This document shows, piece by piece, positions 1 through 7,945 of a stretch of DNA of 64,000 nucleotides; position 1 is the stretch's first letter, and every line of letters begins with the position of its first letter. The notes under the pieces were generated by a model. That model made no database searches. It was not told the DNA's origin and saw only the letters and a program-made list of their open reading frames with translations. The DNA is taken from assembly GCF_001514305.1 (NCBI RefSeq), contig NZ_KQ949113.1, forward strand, positions 34,766-98,765, in the 5' to 3' direction. Origin of the DNA: Streptomyces dysideae (lineage in GTDB: Bacteria > Actinomycetota > Actinomycetes > Streptomycetales > Streptomycetaceae). A program made the position numbers and the translations under genes.

Positions 1-826
1 GGCTCGCGCCGATGAGGATCGGGCCGGCGGCCGTGCCCTCGACGACCGGTGAGGTCTGCAGCGCGGCCGAGTCGCTGGCGACGTCGGCCACGTAGTCGGC
101 GGCGTACACCTTGTGGTGGACCCTGCGCGGCAGCGGTTCGGTGACGAGGACGAAGCCGCGGCGCGGGAGGACGGGGAGGTGGACGCCGGCGAGTGCGGCG
201 AGGTCGCCGCCCCAGGTGCCGGCCGCGTTGACCACCGCGGGGGCGTGGAGGTCGCCCCGGTCGGTGCGGACACCGCGGACCGCGCCGCCGGGGCCGCGCA
301 GTACGCCTGTGACGGTGTGGCCGGTGAGCAGGCGGGCGCCCGAGGCGCGGGCGAGGTGGGCGGCGGCCAGGGCGGGCATCACCTGGCGGTCCTGGGGGTA
401 GTGGACGCCGCCCGGGAGGCCGGGGGCGAGATGGGGTTCGAGGTCGTACAGGACGTCGCCCGCGACGGGTTCGGCGACGACTCCCGCGGCGCGCTGCTCC
501 GTGGCGAACCGCTCCAGGGCCGTGAGTCCGCCGGGGGACGAGGCCACGACGACGCCGCCCTTCGCGTCGTACTCGACGGCGTCCCCGAACTCCCGCGCCA
601 GCTCGGCCCACAGCCGCCCGGACAGCAGCGCGAGGTCCAGCTCGGGGCCCGGCTCCTTGTCGGAGACGAGGACATTGCCCTCCCCGGCGCCGGTCGTGCC
701 GCCGGCCACCGGACCGCGGTCCACGAGGGTCACGTCGAGGCCCGCCCGGGCCGCGTACAGAGCGCAGGCCGCGCCCACCATTCCGGCTCCGACGACCACG
801 ACATCGCAGGTCAGTCGCTTGCTCAC
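1..826 (-). CDS. FAD-dependent oxidoreductase (DAO/amine oxidase-like), 3' end outside window
   Basis: About 275 N-terminal residues are visible and the gene runs off the left edge. From the GTG at 826 the protein reads VSKRLTCDVVVVGAGMVGAA, a Rossmann GxGxxG FAD-binding fold, followed by ...LVDRGPVAGGTTGAGEGN, typical of the D-amino-acid-oxidase/opine-oxidase/HcnC-like family. These enzymes oxidise the C-N bond of amino or imino acids in the cytosol or at the membrane. Relatives often sit beside 2Fe-2S and second FAD subunits in opine or hydroxyproline catabolism, but those genes would lie outside the window, so the substrate is unknown. Family assignment is firm; function is inferred. Confidence 0.85.
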   Translation of the reverse strand, partial: MSKRLTCDVVVVGAGMVGAACALYAARAGLDVTLVDRGPVAGGTTGAGEGNVLVSDKEPGPELDLALLSGRLWAELAREFGDAVEYDAKGGVVVASSPGGLTALERFATEQRAAGVVAEPVAGDVLYDLEPHLAPGLPGGVHYPQDRQVMPALAAAHLARASGARLLTGHTVTGVLRGPGGAVRGVRTDRGDLHAPAVVNAAGTWGGDLAALAGVHLPVLPRRGFVLVTEPLPRRVHHKVYAADYVADVASDSAALQTSPVVEGTAAGPILIGAS

Positions 827-952
827 ACCAGTACTATGTCACATGCCTCTCTCGCTGGGAACACCACCGCACACGCGCGGCGGCGACACCGCGCGTGGTT
901 CTTCCGGCGGAGGCACGTCGAGGGCAACGACGTCGGCCGTGGAGCCGCGCGG

Positions 953-1612
953 TCACTCGGAGGCGGGGACCACCCTCAGATGGGCGGCGGCGCGGCGCGG
1001 CCCGCGGGGCCTGGGCGGCGTACGGCGGGTTTCGCGCAGTACCAGCGTCAGCCGGGTGCAGCCCAGCTCGCGCAGGGTCGCGGGCGTCTCGTCGACGACG
1101 CGGCAGTCGGTGGCACCCCAGCGCGGGTCGGGGTGCAGCAGCGGACGGACGGCGCCGTCGTGGGCCACGGCCTGTTCGCCGACCGCGCTGATCCAGTGCG
1201 GCAGGCCGTAACGGTAGGCGGCCTCCATGATCGGGTCCTGGGCGATGTCCCGGCGGATGGCCTGCAGCCCGTGGTCGTGGCCGTGGCGCTCCACGGCGGC
1301 GGCGAAGTGGGCCAGCATCGGCAGGCACCAGCTGGACTCGTGCTCGCCGAGGACCGTGCCCGCGTCCGGGTGGAAGAGCACGAATCTGAGGAAGTTGTCG
1401 CCGGGCATGGCCGTCGGATGCGGGCCGACACCGCCGAAAAGTGACGCGAAAGCGGTGTTGGCCAGGACGACGTCCCAGCGGTGGTCGAGCACGACGGACG
1501 GAAAGGGGACGGCCTCCAGAAGGGTGGCGTAGTCCTGCAGATACGCCTGCGTCTCGAGACTCTCGGGGACCGGCCGCGGTACGGACCGCCGCCGTCCTGC
1601 CTGATGTGCCAT
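953..1612 (-). CDS. MmyB-like ligand-binding domain protein lacking an HTH
   Basis: A 219-residue protein resembling the C-terminal PAS-like ligand-binding domain of MmyB-type XRE regulators. It starts with phrases usual for that domain (YATLLEAVPFPSVVLDHRWD, VVLANTAFASLF, GDNFLRFVLFHPDA) and ends with LRELGCTRLTLVLRET. The helix-turn-helix that normally precedes this domain is absent, and only about 25 Arg/Pro-rich residues come before it, so it is either a stand-alone sensor or a shortened regulator. It lies on the same strand as the upstream-reading oxidoreductase with a 126-bp gap. DNA binding cannot be claimed. Confidence 0.75.
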   Translation of the reverse strand: MAHQAGRRRSVPRPVPESLETQAYLQDYATLLEAVPFPSVVLDHRWDVVLANTAFASLFGGVGPHPTAMPGDNFLRFVLFHPDAGTVLGEHESSWCLPMLAHFAAAVERHGHDHGLQAIRRDIAQDPIMEAAYRYGLPHWISAVGEQAVAHDGAVRPLLHPDPRWGATDCRVVDETPATLRELGCTRLTLVLRETRRTPPRPRGPRRAAAHLRVVPASE

Positions 1613-1835
1613 CGGGAGGTCACCCCTCTTGCCTATGCGGCCTTCACGCGGCGCCCTGATCCTGCTGCCCGGACGCGAGTGGTGTCAACTATCGTGGCAT
1701 TTCATGCCTGTTGACGGCTGAAATTGGCCACAGTTGTGGCGAGACCTGGATGTGAGTTCGAACCACCCGGTAATCTCCGTCGGGTTCACGGCAACCGCCG
1801 GTGAGAAGCCAGTGAGAGACGTAGGAGTTCTGTCG

Positions 1836-2486
1836 GTGACGGAAGGCTTCGAGGGTCCGGGTGCCACGGGGTCGGCCGCGCTGCCGGCCGTCGTAGCCCG
1901 CGTCGCCGCGCTCGCCGACCGGCTCGGCGTGCCGCACGCGGAGGTCTTCGACACCGGCCGCCTGTCCGTCGCCTCCGGCGTCCCCGAGCCCGTGGTCAAG
2001 GCCCTGCTGAGCGGCCGGCCGGCGGGCGAGCCCGATGTTCAGGCGCGCTTCCTGCAGCGCCTCGACCTGCTGCGCCGCACCCGGCTGAAGCCCAACGGGC
2101 GCAAGTACACCCAGCAGGAGATCGCCGACGGAGCGGCCATGTCGCGGCAGCAGGCGGGCGCCCTCATCAACGGCGACCGGCGCCCCACCATGGAGCACTG
2201 CGACGCGATCCAGCGGTTCTTCCGTGTGCACGCCGGTTTCCTCACGGCCGAGGACCCCGAGGCACTCGCGGGCGCGCTGCAGCGCTCCGAGCAGGAGTTG
2301 CTGCAGCGGGTCGCCGAGCGGGAGGCGGCCGCGGCCGCCGAGGACCCGCTCGAGCGGCTGCTCCAGGACCACGGCGTGCGCGGGATCGCCTGGCGGGCCG
2401 CCCAGCTGCCCACCGACCAGCACCGCGACAAGGTCGCCGAGTGGCTGGACATGCTCCTGGAGAGCGTCAAGCGGCCCGAGTCGTGA
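1836..2486 (+). CDS. XRE-family helix-turn-helix regulator
   Basis: A 216-residue protein. The frame is open further upstream, but GTG at 1836 has an AGGAG eight bases before it, so that start is preferred. An HTH_3-like segment lies near residues 85-115 (YTQQEIADGAAMSRQQAGAL, then INGDRRPTMEHCDAIQRFF). The rest is helical and charged. Immediately downstream is an HExxH protein, a pairing widespread in Streptomyces (regulator plus ImmA/IrrE-like protease), where the protease may cleave or inactivate the regulator. The target is unknown. Confidence 0.85.
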   Translation: MTEGFEGPGATGSAALPAVVARVAALADRLGVPHAEVFDTGRLSVASGVPEPVVKALLSGRPAGEPDVQARFLQRLDLLRRTRLKPNGRKYTQQEIADGAAMSRQQAGALINGDRRPTMEHCDAIQRFFRVHAGFLTAEDPEALAGALQRSEQELLQRVAEREAAAAAEDPLERLLQDHGVRGIAWRAAQLPTDQHRDKVAEWLDMLLESVKRPES

Positions 2487-2513
2487 TCCGCGCCGTGAGC
2501 AGCGCTCTGATCT

Positions 2514-2536
2514 ACGACTTGATCCACGACTTGATC
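2514..2536. repeat. Tandem 11-mer in the regulator-protease spacer
   Basis: ACGACTTGATC occurs twice with a 12-bp period (2514-2524 and 2526-2536), in the 72-bp gap between the XRE gene and the HExxH gene. It could be a regulator binding site or a chance duplication. Confidence 0.5.
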
Positions 2537-2558
2537 CGCGGGGGAGAACGGGAGAACT

Positions 2559-3101
2559 GTGGGCATCGGTAGGGACATGCGCCGCCTGTGCGGCGAGCTG
2601 GTCGCGGAGCTGCCGCTGCCCGCGCCGGCGCGGCCCGAGGAGCTGTACGGCGCGTTGTGCGACGCCATGAGCAGACGCCGCGGCCGCCCTGTCCACTTCC
2701 GTACGGCCGCCTTCCCGCCCGGGACCGCCAGCGGGCTGTGGCTCGACATGGCCGACCAGGACCTCGTCGTGATCGAGGAACGCACCGCGCCCGACCACCA
2801 GTTGGTGATCCTCGGCCATGAGCTGTGGCACATGAAGGCCGGGCACTGCGGCCATCACGTCGAGGGCGCCGCGGTCGCCACCCGTCTGCTCTGCGACGGC
2901 GCCGACCTCCAGGCGACCGTCCGCAAGGTCGCCGCCCGTAGCCGCTTCGACCTCGCCGACGAGCAGGAGGCGGAGAGCTTCGGCCTGCTCCTCGCCAGCA
3001 AGTGCCGTACCTGGCTGGCCGGTTCGTCGGTGCGCGGACAGCGGGACCATCTGGCGGGGCGGATCGAGGCGTCGTTGGGGTACCTGGGACCGCAGGGCTG
3101 A
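2559..3101 (+). CDS. ImmA/IrrE-like zinc metalloprotease-domain protein
   Basis: A 180-residue protein starting at GTG 2559 after a GGGAG ribosome-binding site. The core is LGHELWHMKAGHC (about residues 87-99), an HExxH zinc site with the spacing used by ImmA/IrrE peptidases, followed by helices rich in Glu and Asp (DEQEAESFGLLLA). Family members cleave or sequester a cognate repressor. Here the obvious partner is the XRE protein encoded 72 bp upstream on the same strand. In many Streptomyces loci a membrane protein gene follows; here a convergent hydrolase gene follows instead. Activity is inferred from the motif. Confidence 0.82.
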   Translation: MGIGRDMRRLCGELVAELPLPAPARPEELYGALCDAMSRRRGRPVHFRTAAFPPGTASGLWLDMADQDLVVIEERTAPDHQLVILGHELWHMKAGHCGHHVEGAAVATRLLCDGADLQATVRKVAARSRFDLADEQEAESFGLLLASKCRTWLAGSSVRGQRDHLAGRIEASLGYLGPQG

Positions 3102-3113
3102 GGAGCCCGCGGG

Positions 3114-4157
3114 TCAGGTCGCGCTGCGTTCGCTCGCCTCTCTCAGGTCGCGTTCCACCGCCCGGGTGCGGGGCGTGTCGGGCCGGCCCGCTGCGGTGCC
3201 GGGGCGGCCCTCGCGCAGGAGTTCCCGCCAGTGGTCGCGGCTCCAGTCGGCGGGCGACGTGGTGCTGGTGAAGTCCTCGACGGCGGAGACGAAGCGGGCG
3301 GGGTCGGTGTGGAAGGGGAAGTGGCCGGCGCCCCCGAAGATCTCCAGCCGGCTGTGCGGCATCGCCTCGTGGGCGCCGTAGGCGTGCCGGACCGGCACCA
3401 CGCTGTCCCGGTCGCCCCACAGCAGCATGGTCGGCATGCCCTCGGTCAGATAGCAGCGGTCCAGCATGGTGACGACCTGGCCACGCCAGTCGACGACCGC
3501 ACGCAGGGTGCGGATGAAGGCGTTGCGGGAGGTCTCGTCGGGCAGCGCGTCCACCAGGGTGAGCAGCTCGGGGGCGTCCTGGCCGAGGTCGGTGTCCAGC
3601 AGCCGCATCAGACGTACGGCGAGGCCGACTTGGAGCCGCATGCCGGGCAGCCGCAGCGTGGACAGCAGCAGATGAGCGCCGGGCACCGAGACCAGCCGCA
3701 GCACGGGGTTCACCTCGCGGCCGACGCCGCCCGCGCTGACCAGGATCAGGCGTTCCGTGCGCTCGGGGAACTGGTAGGCGAACTGCATCGCCACTCCCCC
3801 GCCCAGCGAGTGCCCGACCAGGGTCGCCGACTCGATGCCGAGGGTGGTGAGCAGATCGCGGACGCCGTTCGCGTACGCGGCCACCGAGTAGTCGGCGCGC
3901 GGCTTGTCCGAGGCGCCGTGGCCGAGCAGGTCGGGGGCGATCACGGTGTGGGTGCGGGCGAGGTCGGGGATCAGCTCGGCCCAGGTGTCGGAGGAGTCCC
4001 CTATGCCGTGGATGAGCACCAGCGCGGGACCCTCACCGGCCATGCGGAAGGCACGCCGGTAACCGTGCACGACGCGGTACTGCAGCTCCAGTTCTCCGTC
4101 GCCCACCGGACGCAGCCGTACGGCGCGCACCGGGCGCCGTGGCGGGACGTCGACCAC
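3114..4157 (-). CDS. Alpha/beta-fold hydrolase
   Basis: A 347-residue protein from the GTG at 4157, which has GGGAGG a few bases upstream; the frame is open to 4235 but without a better start. It shows the oxyanion-loop motif LVLIHGIGDSS, the nucleophile elbow LVGHSLGGG (Ser), the acid region MLLWGDRDSVVP (Asp), and a His in GGAGHFPFH, the full Ser-Asp-His triad. Sequence style matches the epoxide hydrolase/esterase/haloperoxidase-like branch. Converges with the HExxH gene. The last 50 residues are charged and probably disordered. Substrate unknown. Confidence 0.88.
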   Translation of the reverse strand: MVDVPPRRPVRAVRLRPVGDGELELQYRVVHGYRRAFRMAGEGPALVLIHGIGDSSDTWAELIPDLARTHTVIAPDLLGHGASDKPRADYSVAAYANGVRDLLTTLGIESATLVGHSLGGGVAMQFAYQFPERTERLILVSAGGVGREVNPVLRLVSVPGAHLLLSTLRLPGMRLQVGLAVRLMRLLDTDLGQDAPELLTLVDALPDETSRNAFIRTLRAVVDWRGQVVTMLDRCYLTEGMPTMLLWGDRDSVVPVRHAYGAHEAMPHSRLEIFGGAGHFPFHTDPARFVSAVEDFTSTTSPADWSRDHWRELLREGRPGTAAGRPDTPRTRAVERDLREASERSAT

Positions 4158-4378
4158 GCACTCGCCTCCCGTTCGCAGGGCCGCGCGGACGCGGCCGAAA
4201 GCCCTTCGCTCCAGCCTAGGACCGCTTTCCCACAAGGGATTTCGGGGAGGTTTCGCCTCCGCTAAGCGGGCGAACCGATGCGTAGCCGGACCCGATTGTC
4301 AGTGGTGGGCGGCAAGCTGGAGACGCGCCCCCGTCTGCGGGGCGGCACCGACGACGCCGACTTGGGGAGAGCCGACCG

Positions 4379-4606
4379 ATGCCCACCGCCGTACTGACCG
4401 ACCGCGAGCGCACCGCCGTCCAGGCCTACCTGAGACTGATGCACACGGTACGAGCCGCGTTCGACGGCCCTCCCGGAGCCCGCCGACCACCGGTGGTCCC
4501 GCCCTCCGTGCTCGCCGAGGCGGAACAGGCGCTGGCGGACGCGGGACTGGCCGGGAACGAGGAGGAGTTCTTCCGGCTGCTGCAGAGCTGGTGCCCGGAG
4601 CCGTAG
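4379..4606 (+). CDS. Small conserved-looking hypothetical protein
   Basis: A 75-residue acidic protein, MPTAVLTDRERTAVQAYLRL to QSWCPEP. A GGGGAG ribosome-binding site nine bases before the ATG and strong G/C third positions support translation. It is predicted mostly helical, with no signal peptide or membrane segment. It stands alone between a divergent hydrolase and a convergent phosphopantetheinyl transferase. No function can be assigned. Confidence 0.7.
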   Translation: MPTAVLTDRERTAVQAYLRLMHTVRAAFDGPPGARRPPVVPPSVLAEAEQALADAGLAGNEEEFFRLLQSWCPEP

Positions 4607-4621
4607 CGGGCGCGCGGGGGC

Positions 4622-5302
4622 TCAGGCGTGCGGCACGCTCACGGCCGTCGCCACCAGCCCCCGCCGTACCGTCCACCGGCCCGTGAAGTGGCCGAGCCGC
4701 CGCTCGCCCACCCACGGGCCGGGCACGAGGAGTTCCGCGCGGAAGCCGCCGCTGTGCCCGTCGCCGGGGTCGGCGAAGACGTCGATGTCGGCCTCCGCGA
4801 AGTCCAGCCACTCGCCGGTGAGGGGGAACCACGCCTTGTAGACGGACTCCTTGGCGCTGAACAGCAGCCGGTCCCAGTGGATGTCGGGCCGGACCCCGGC
4901 CAGCCGGCGCAGCCGGTCCGCCTCGGCGGGCAGCGAGACGGCGGACAGGACACCGTCCGGGAGCGGCTCGTGGGGTTCGGCGTCGATGCCGAGGGAGGCC
5001 AGGTCGGTGTCGCGGACCAGCGCGGCGGCGCAGTAGCCGTCGCAGTGGGTCATGCTGCCGGCCAGGCCGGCCGGCCACTGCGGGGCGCCGCGCTCGCCGG
5101 GCAGGATCGCCCGCGGGGGCACGCCGAGCTTCTCCATGGCGCGGCGCGCGCAGGAGCGTACGACGGCGAACTCTCGGCGGCGTTTGGCGACCGCCTGCGC
5201 CACGATCGCCTCCTCCTCGGGATAGAGGACGGCGTTGCCGGGTCCGTCGTGGCCGTACGCCTCCACGGTCACCACCGCGTCCGGCAGCAGTTCCTCGATC
5301 AC
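4622..5302 (-). CDS. 4'-phosphopantetheinyl transferase (Sfp/EntD type)
   Basis: A 226-residue protein that transfers phosphopantetheine from CoA to carrier-protein serines in polyketide and non-ribosomal peptide synthases. Diagnostic motifs are GSMTHCDGYCAAAL, LGIDAEPHEPLPDGV (Mg-binding Asp/Glu) and LLFSAKESVYKAWFPLTGEW (the WxxKEA/SxxK region). Translation starts at GTG 5302, whose GTGA overlaps the TGA stop of the phosphoesterase upstream, so the two are translationally coupled. The pairing of a metallophosphoesterase and a PPTase is common in Streptomyces. No biosynthetic cluster is adjacent. Confidence 0.93.
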   Translation of the reverse strand: MIEELLPDAVVTVEAYGHDGPGNAVLYPEEEAIVAQAVAKRRREFAVVRSCARRAMEKLGVPPRAILPGERGAPQWPAGLAGSMTHCDGYCAAALVRDTDLASLGIDAEPHEPLPDGVLSAVSLPAEADRLRRLAGVRPDIHWDRLLFSAKESVYKAWFPLTGEWLDFAEADIDVFADPGDGHSGGFRAELLVPGPWVGERRLGHFTGRWTVRRGLVATAVSVPHA

Positions 5303-6159
5303 CGGGTGCCGTCCTCCCCGGGCAGGATGCGGCGCAGCTGTCCCGGCGGGCCCGGGCGCTTGCGCCACTCGCGGGGGTATCCCACGGACACCTCCTCGAA
5401 GCGGACGCCGTCGTGCCAGGTGGTCCGCGGGATGTGGAGGTGGCCGTAGACCATGGTCGCGACGCGGAACCTGCGGTGCCAGTCCGCGGTGAGCCGGGTG
5501 CCGCACCACATGGCGAACTCGGGATACCACAGGACCTCGGTCGGGTGCCGGTCCAGCGGATAGTGGTTGACGAGGACCGTCGGCAGGTCGTCGGGCAGGG
5601 CGGCGAGCCGGCGCTCGGTCTCGGCGACCCGGGCCCGGCACCAGTCCTCGCGGGTGGGGTACGGGTCGGGGTGCAGCAGGTACTCGTCGTTGCAGACGAC
5701 GCCGGTGCCGTGCGCGTACTCCAGCCCCTGTTCCTTGGTCGTGCAGCCGGCCGGCAGGAACGTGTAGTCGTACAGCAGGAACAGCGGTGCGACGGCGACC
5801 GGGCCGCCGGGGCCGTCCCAGACCGGGTACGGGTCCTCGGGGGTCGTCACGCCGAGTTCCCGGCACATCGCGACCAGGTGGTCGTAGCGGGCAGCGCCGC
5901 GCAGGGTGACGGTGTCCTTGGGGTGGGTCCACAGTTCGTGGTTGCCGGGGGCCCAGACGACCTTGGCGAAGCGGCCGGCGAGGGTCTCCAGGGCCCAGCG
6001 GACGTCCGCCACGGTCTCCGCGACGTCACCGGCGACGAGCAGCCAGTCGTCGTCGGAGTCGGGCCGCATCTTCTCGACGAGGGCGCGGTTCTCCTCGTAG
6101 CCGATGTGCAGGTCGCTGACGGCCAGCAGCTGTCCGGCACCGCCGACCGTCGACGTCAC
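5299..6159 (-). CDS. Calcineurin-like metallophosphoesterase
   Basis: A 286-residue enzyme from the GTG at 6159, preceded by a purine-rich GGGGGCGAGAGG. It carries the complete metallophosphoesterase signature: VSDLHIGY (DxH), LLVAGDVAET (GDxxx), VVWAPGNHELW (GNHE), a His in VLVNHYPL, and YGHLHIPRTTW (GHxH). It is cytosolic, with no signal peptide. It overlaps the PPTase by four bases and forms a two-gene operon with it, so a role in carrier-protein or CoA metabolism is possible but unproven. Confidence 0.9.
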   Translation of the reverse strand: MTSTVGGAGQLLAVSDLHIGYEENRALVEKMRPDSDDDWLLVAGDVAETVADVRWALETLAGRFAKVVWAPGNHELWTHPKDTVTLRGAARYDHLVAMCRELGVTTPEDPYPVWDGPGGPVAVAPLFLLYDYTFLPAGCTTKEQGLEYAHGTGVVCNDEYLLHPDPYPTREDWCRARVAETERRLAALPDDLPTVLVNHYPLDRHPTEVLWYPEFAMWCGTRLTADWHRRFRVATMVYGHLHIPRTTWHDGVRFEEVSVGYPREWRKRPGPPGQLRRILPGEDGTR

Positions 6160-6284
6160 CTCTCGCCCCCTTCGAACACACGAATACCACCACGACAACA
6201 CAGGGTGCGCCGCAGGTACAAGTCCTGATCACGTCAGGGCGGCGGTCCCGGGCGGTCATGATCGGGGAATCCGTAACACGCACG

Positions 6285-6316
6285 TTGCACGCGGCGCCCT
6301 GCCGAAGCCGTATGAT
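6285..6316 (+). promoter_or_regulatory. Possible promoter for the ATP-grasp gene
   Basis: TTGCAC at 6285 and TATGAT at 6311 resemble -35 and -10 elements for the housekeeping sigma factor. The spacing is 20 bp, longer than the ideal 17-18, so this is tentative. The rest of the 276-bp divergent region shows no clear structure. Confidence 0.35.
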
Positions 6317-6435
6317 CGCCCCAACACCACCGCCATGTACCTCCCTTCGCACGGGGCGGTTTGGTGTCCCTCCAACCACCCTGCCCGGGCACGGGCCTGC
6401 TCTGCCCTGCCCGCGAACCGTGAAAGGCGGCCTGC

Positions 6436-7584
6436 ATGGTCTCTCGCGTACGCGTCTGGCTCAACCGCACGTACGCGGAGAACGTCTTCTTCATGGATCA
6501 GCTGCGACGAAATCCCAGTGATCGCGCCGTGGACATCCATGCGACGCACGGAGACGCCGACTCCCCCGTGCTGGCCGCCGCCGACACCGCCGACCTCGAG
6601 CCGGAGGGCCTGTCCCCCGCCGCGTACGTCGAGTACGCCCTCGACCAGTGCCAGCGCCGCGGCATCGACGTGTTCGTGCCCCGGCTGCACCAGTCGGCGA
6701 TCGTCGCGCACCGCGCCGACTTCGAGGCGGTCGGCACGGCGCTGCTGGCGCCGCCACCGGAGGCCGTGGCCGTCTTCCACGACAAGGTGATCGCGTACGA
6801 GGCCGTGCAGGCGATCGGCGTGCCCGTGCCGCCGTGGTGGCGAGTGCGGACGGCCGACGAACTTGTCGCCGCCGTCGAGGAGTTGGAGGCGGGCGGGCAC
6901 AAGGCGTGCTTCAAGCCGGCGTCCGGTGCGGGCGGGGTGGGCTTCCGCGTCGTCACGCGCGCCCCCTTCTCGCTCACGCACCTCAACGGGTTCCCCACCC
7001 CCTACGTCCAGCTGGACCTGGTCGTGGAAGCGCTGCGGCAGGCCGACGAGCCGGTGGACCTGATGGTCATGCCGCGGCTGGAGCAGCCGGAGGTGTCGGT
7101 GGACTGCCTCACCGGGCCCGACAACCGGGTCCGGCTGGCGATCGGCCGCACCAAGAACGGCCGCCGTCGTGGGTTCACGCTGCACGAGCAGTGGCTGGAG
7201 CCGGCGCGGCGGATCGCGGAGGGGTTCGGGCTGCACTACCTGTCCAACATCCAGTTCCGGATGTTCGGCGAGACGCCGGTCCTGATGGACGTCAACACAC
7301 GCCCGGCCGGCGGACTGCACCAGCTGTCCCTGTGCGGCGTCAACGCCCCTTGGGCCGCTGTGCAGTTGGCGCTCGGCGAGGATCCCGGTGAGGTCGTGCC
7401 GCCGTTCCTCGGGCAGGACTACACGGTGGTGTCGGGGCCGCGGCCGTTGCGAGCGGTGTCGCTGCCGCAGCAGCGGGCGGAGGCAACGGCCACGCTGCCC
7501 GTGGTACCGGCGCCTGCGGCCGCTGAACCGGCGTCGTCAGTCAACGCCGTGGGGAGTGCTGCGGCTCAGGTGCTGCCCCTTTAG
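6436..7584 (+). CDS. ATP-grasp domain protein
   Basis: A 382-residue protein with a GAAAGG ribosome-binding site before ATG 6436. The N-terminal half is a pre-ATP-grasp Rossmann-like domain. The ATP-grasp core begins near residue 115 (VFHDKVIAYEAVQAIGVPVP), has the phosphate-loop lysine and glycines in CFKPASGAGGVGFRV, and the metal-binding segment LMDVNTRPAGGLHQLS. Such enzymes ligate a carboxylate to an amine or thiol. The last 40 residues are Ala/Pro-rich and low-complexity. No partner gene is adjacent, so the substrate is unknown. The same frame stays open past the TAG stop (see next entry). Confidence 0.85.
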   Translation: MVSRVRVWLNRTYAENVFFMDQLRRNPSDRAVDIHATHGDADSPVLAAADTADLEPEGLSPAAYVEYALDQCQRRGIDVFVPRLHQSAIVAHRADFEAVGTALLAPPPEAVAVFHDKVIAYEAVQAIGVPVPPWWRVRTADELVAAVEELEAGGHKACFKPASGAGGVGFRVVTRAPFSLTHLNGFPTPYVQLDLVVEALRQADEPVDLMVMPRLEQPEVSVDCLTGPDNRVRLAIGRTKNGRRRGFTLHEQWLEPARRIAEGFGLHYLSNIQFRMFGETPVLMDVNTRPAGGLHQLSLCGVNAPWAAVQLALGEDPGEVVPPFLGQDYTVVSGPRPLRAVSLPQQRAEATATLPVVPAPAAAEPASSVNAVGSAAAQVLPL

Positions 7585-7782
7585 GTTGGCGGCGGGCCGG
7601 CGGGCGTACCGAGCCGAAAGAGGCGTTACGGGACCCCGAGCCATGGCTCCCGGATCTCGGCCCCGGTCGACGACTCTGTCGTCTACGCCCTGTACGCCTT
7701 CCGCTCTCCCCTCACCGAGTTCGCCCGCTCCCGCAGGGAAGCCCGGCGGGAGCGGATCCACGGACGGGACGGGTACCTGTGA
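7585..7782 (+). other. Coding-like frame after the ATP-grasp stop; possible gene remnant
   Basis: Directly after the TAG at 7582-7584 the same frame continues for 65 codons to TGA at 7780. From 7639 on it reads SHGSRISAPVDDSVVYALYA and ends with FARSRREARRERIHGRDGYL. About nine in ten third positions here are G or C, as in a real Streptomyces gene, yet there is no ATG, GTG or TTG in the frame. It may be a 3' remnant of an eroded gene, a stop-codon mutation that shortened the ATP-grasp gene, or chance. The remaining bases to 7945 contain only a terminator-like hairpin. Confidence 0.4.
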
Positions 7783-7889
7783 CCTGATCGGGGGGAAATT
7801 CCTTTCGCGTGGGGGTGTATCAGGGCGCTGCCCGCGCGCTCATAAGAGTGAAAGACAACGGGGGAACACGGGGGAAGCGAAGGGGCTCG

Positions 7890-7923
7890 GATCGGTCGGT
7901 CGGTGGTACGGGGGCGACCGATC
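7890..7923. terminator. Hairpin between convergent ATP-grasp and fucosidase genes
   Basis: GATCGGTCG (7890-7898) pairs perfectly with CGACCGATC (7915-7923) around a 16-base loop, just before the fucosidase stop codon. It could terminate transcription from either side. Confidence 0.5.
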
Positions 7924-7945
7924 GGCCCGAAGCCCTGTCGCGCTG

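Noticed and set aside
113..1444. Long plus-strand open frame of 443 codons over the FAD oxidoreductase and MmyB-like genes
   Set aside because: It is antisense to two genes with clear protein motifs on the minus strand; its composition is Gly/Arg/Ala-rich, as expected of a high-GC shadow frame.
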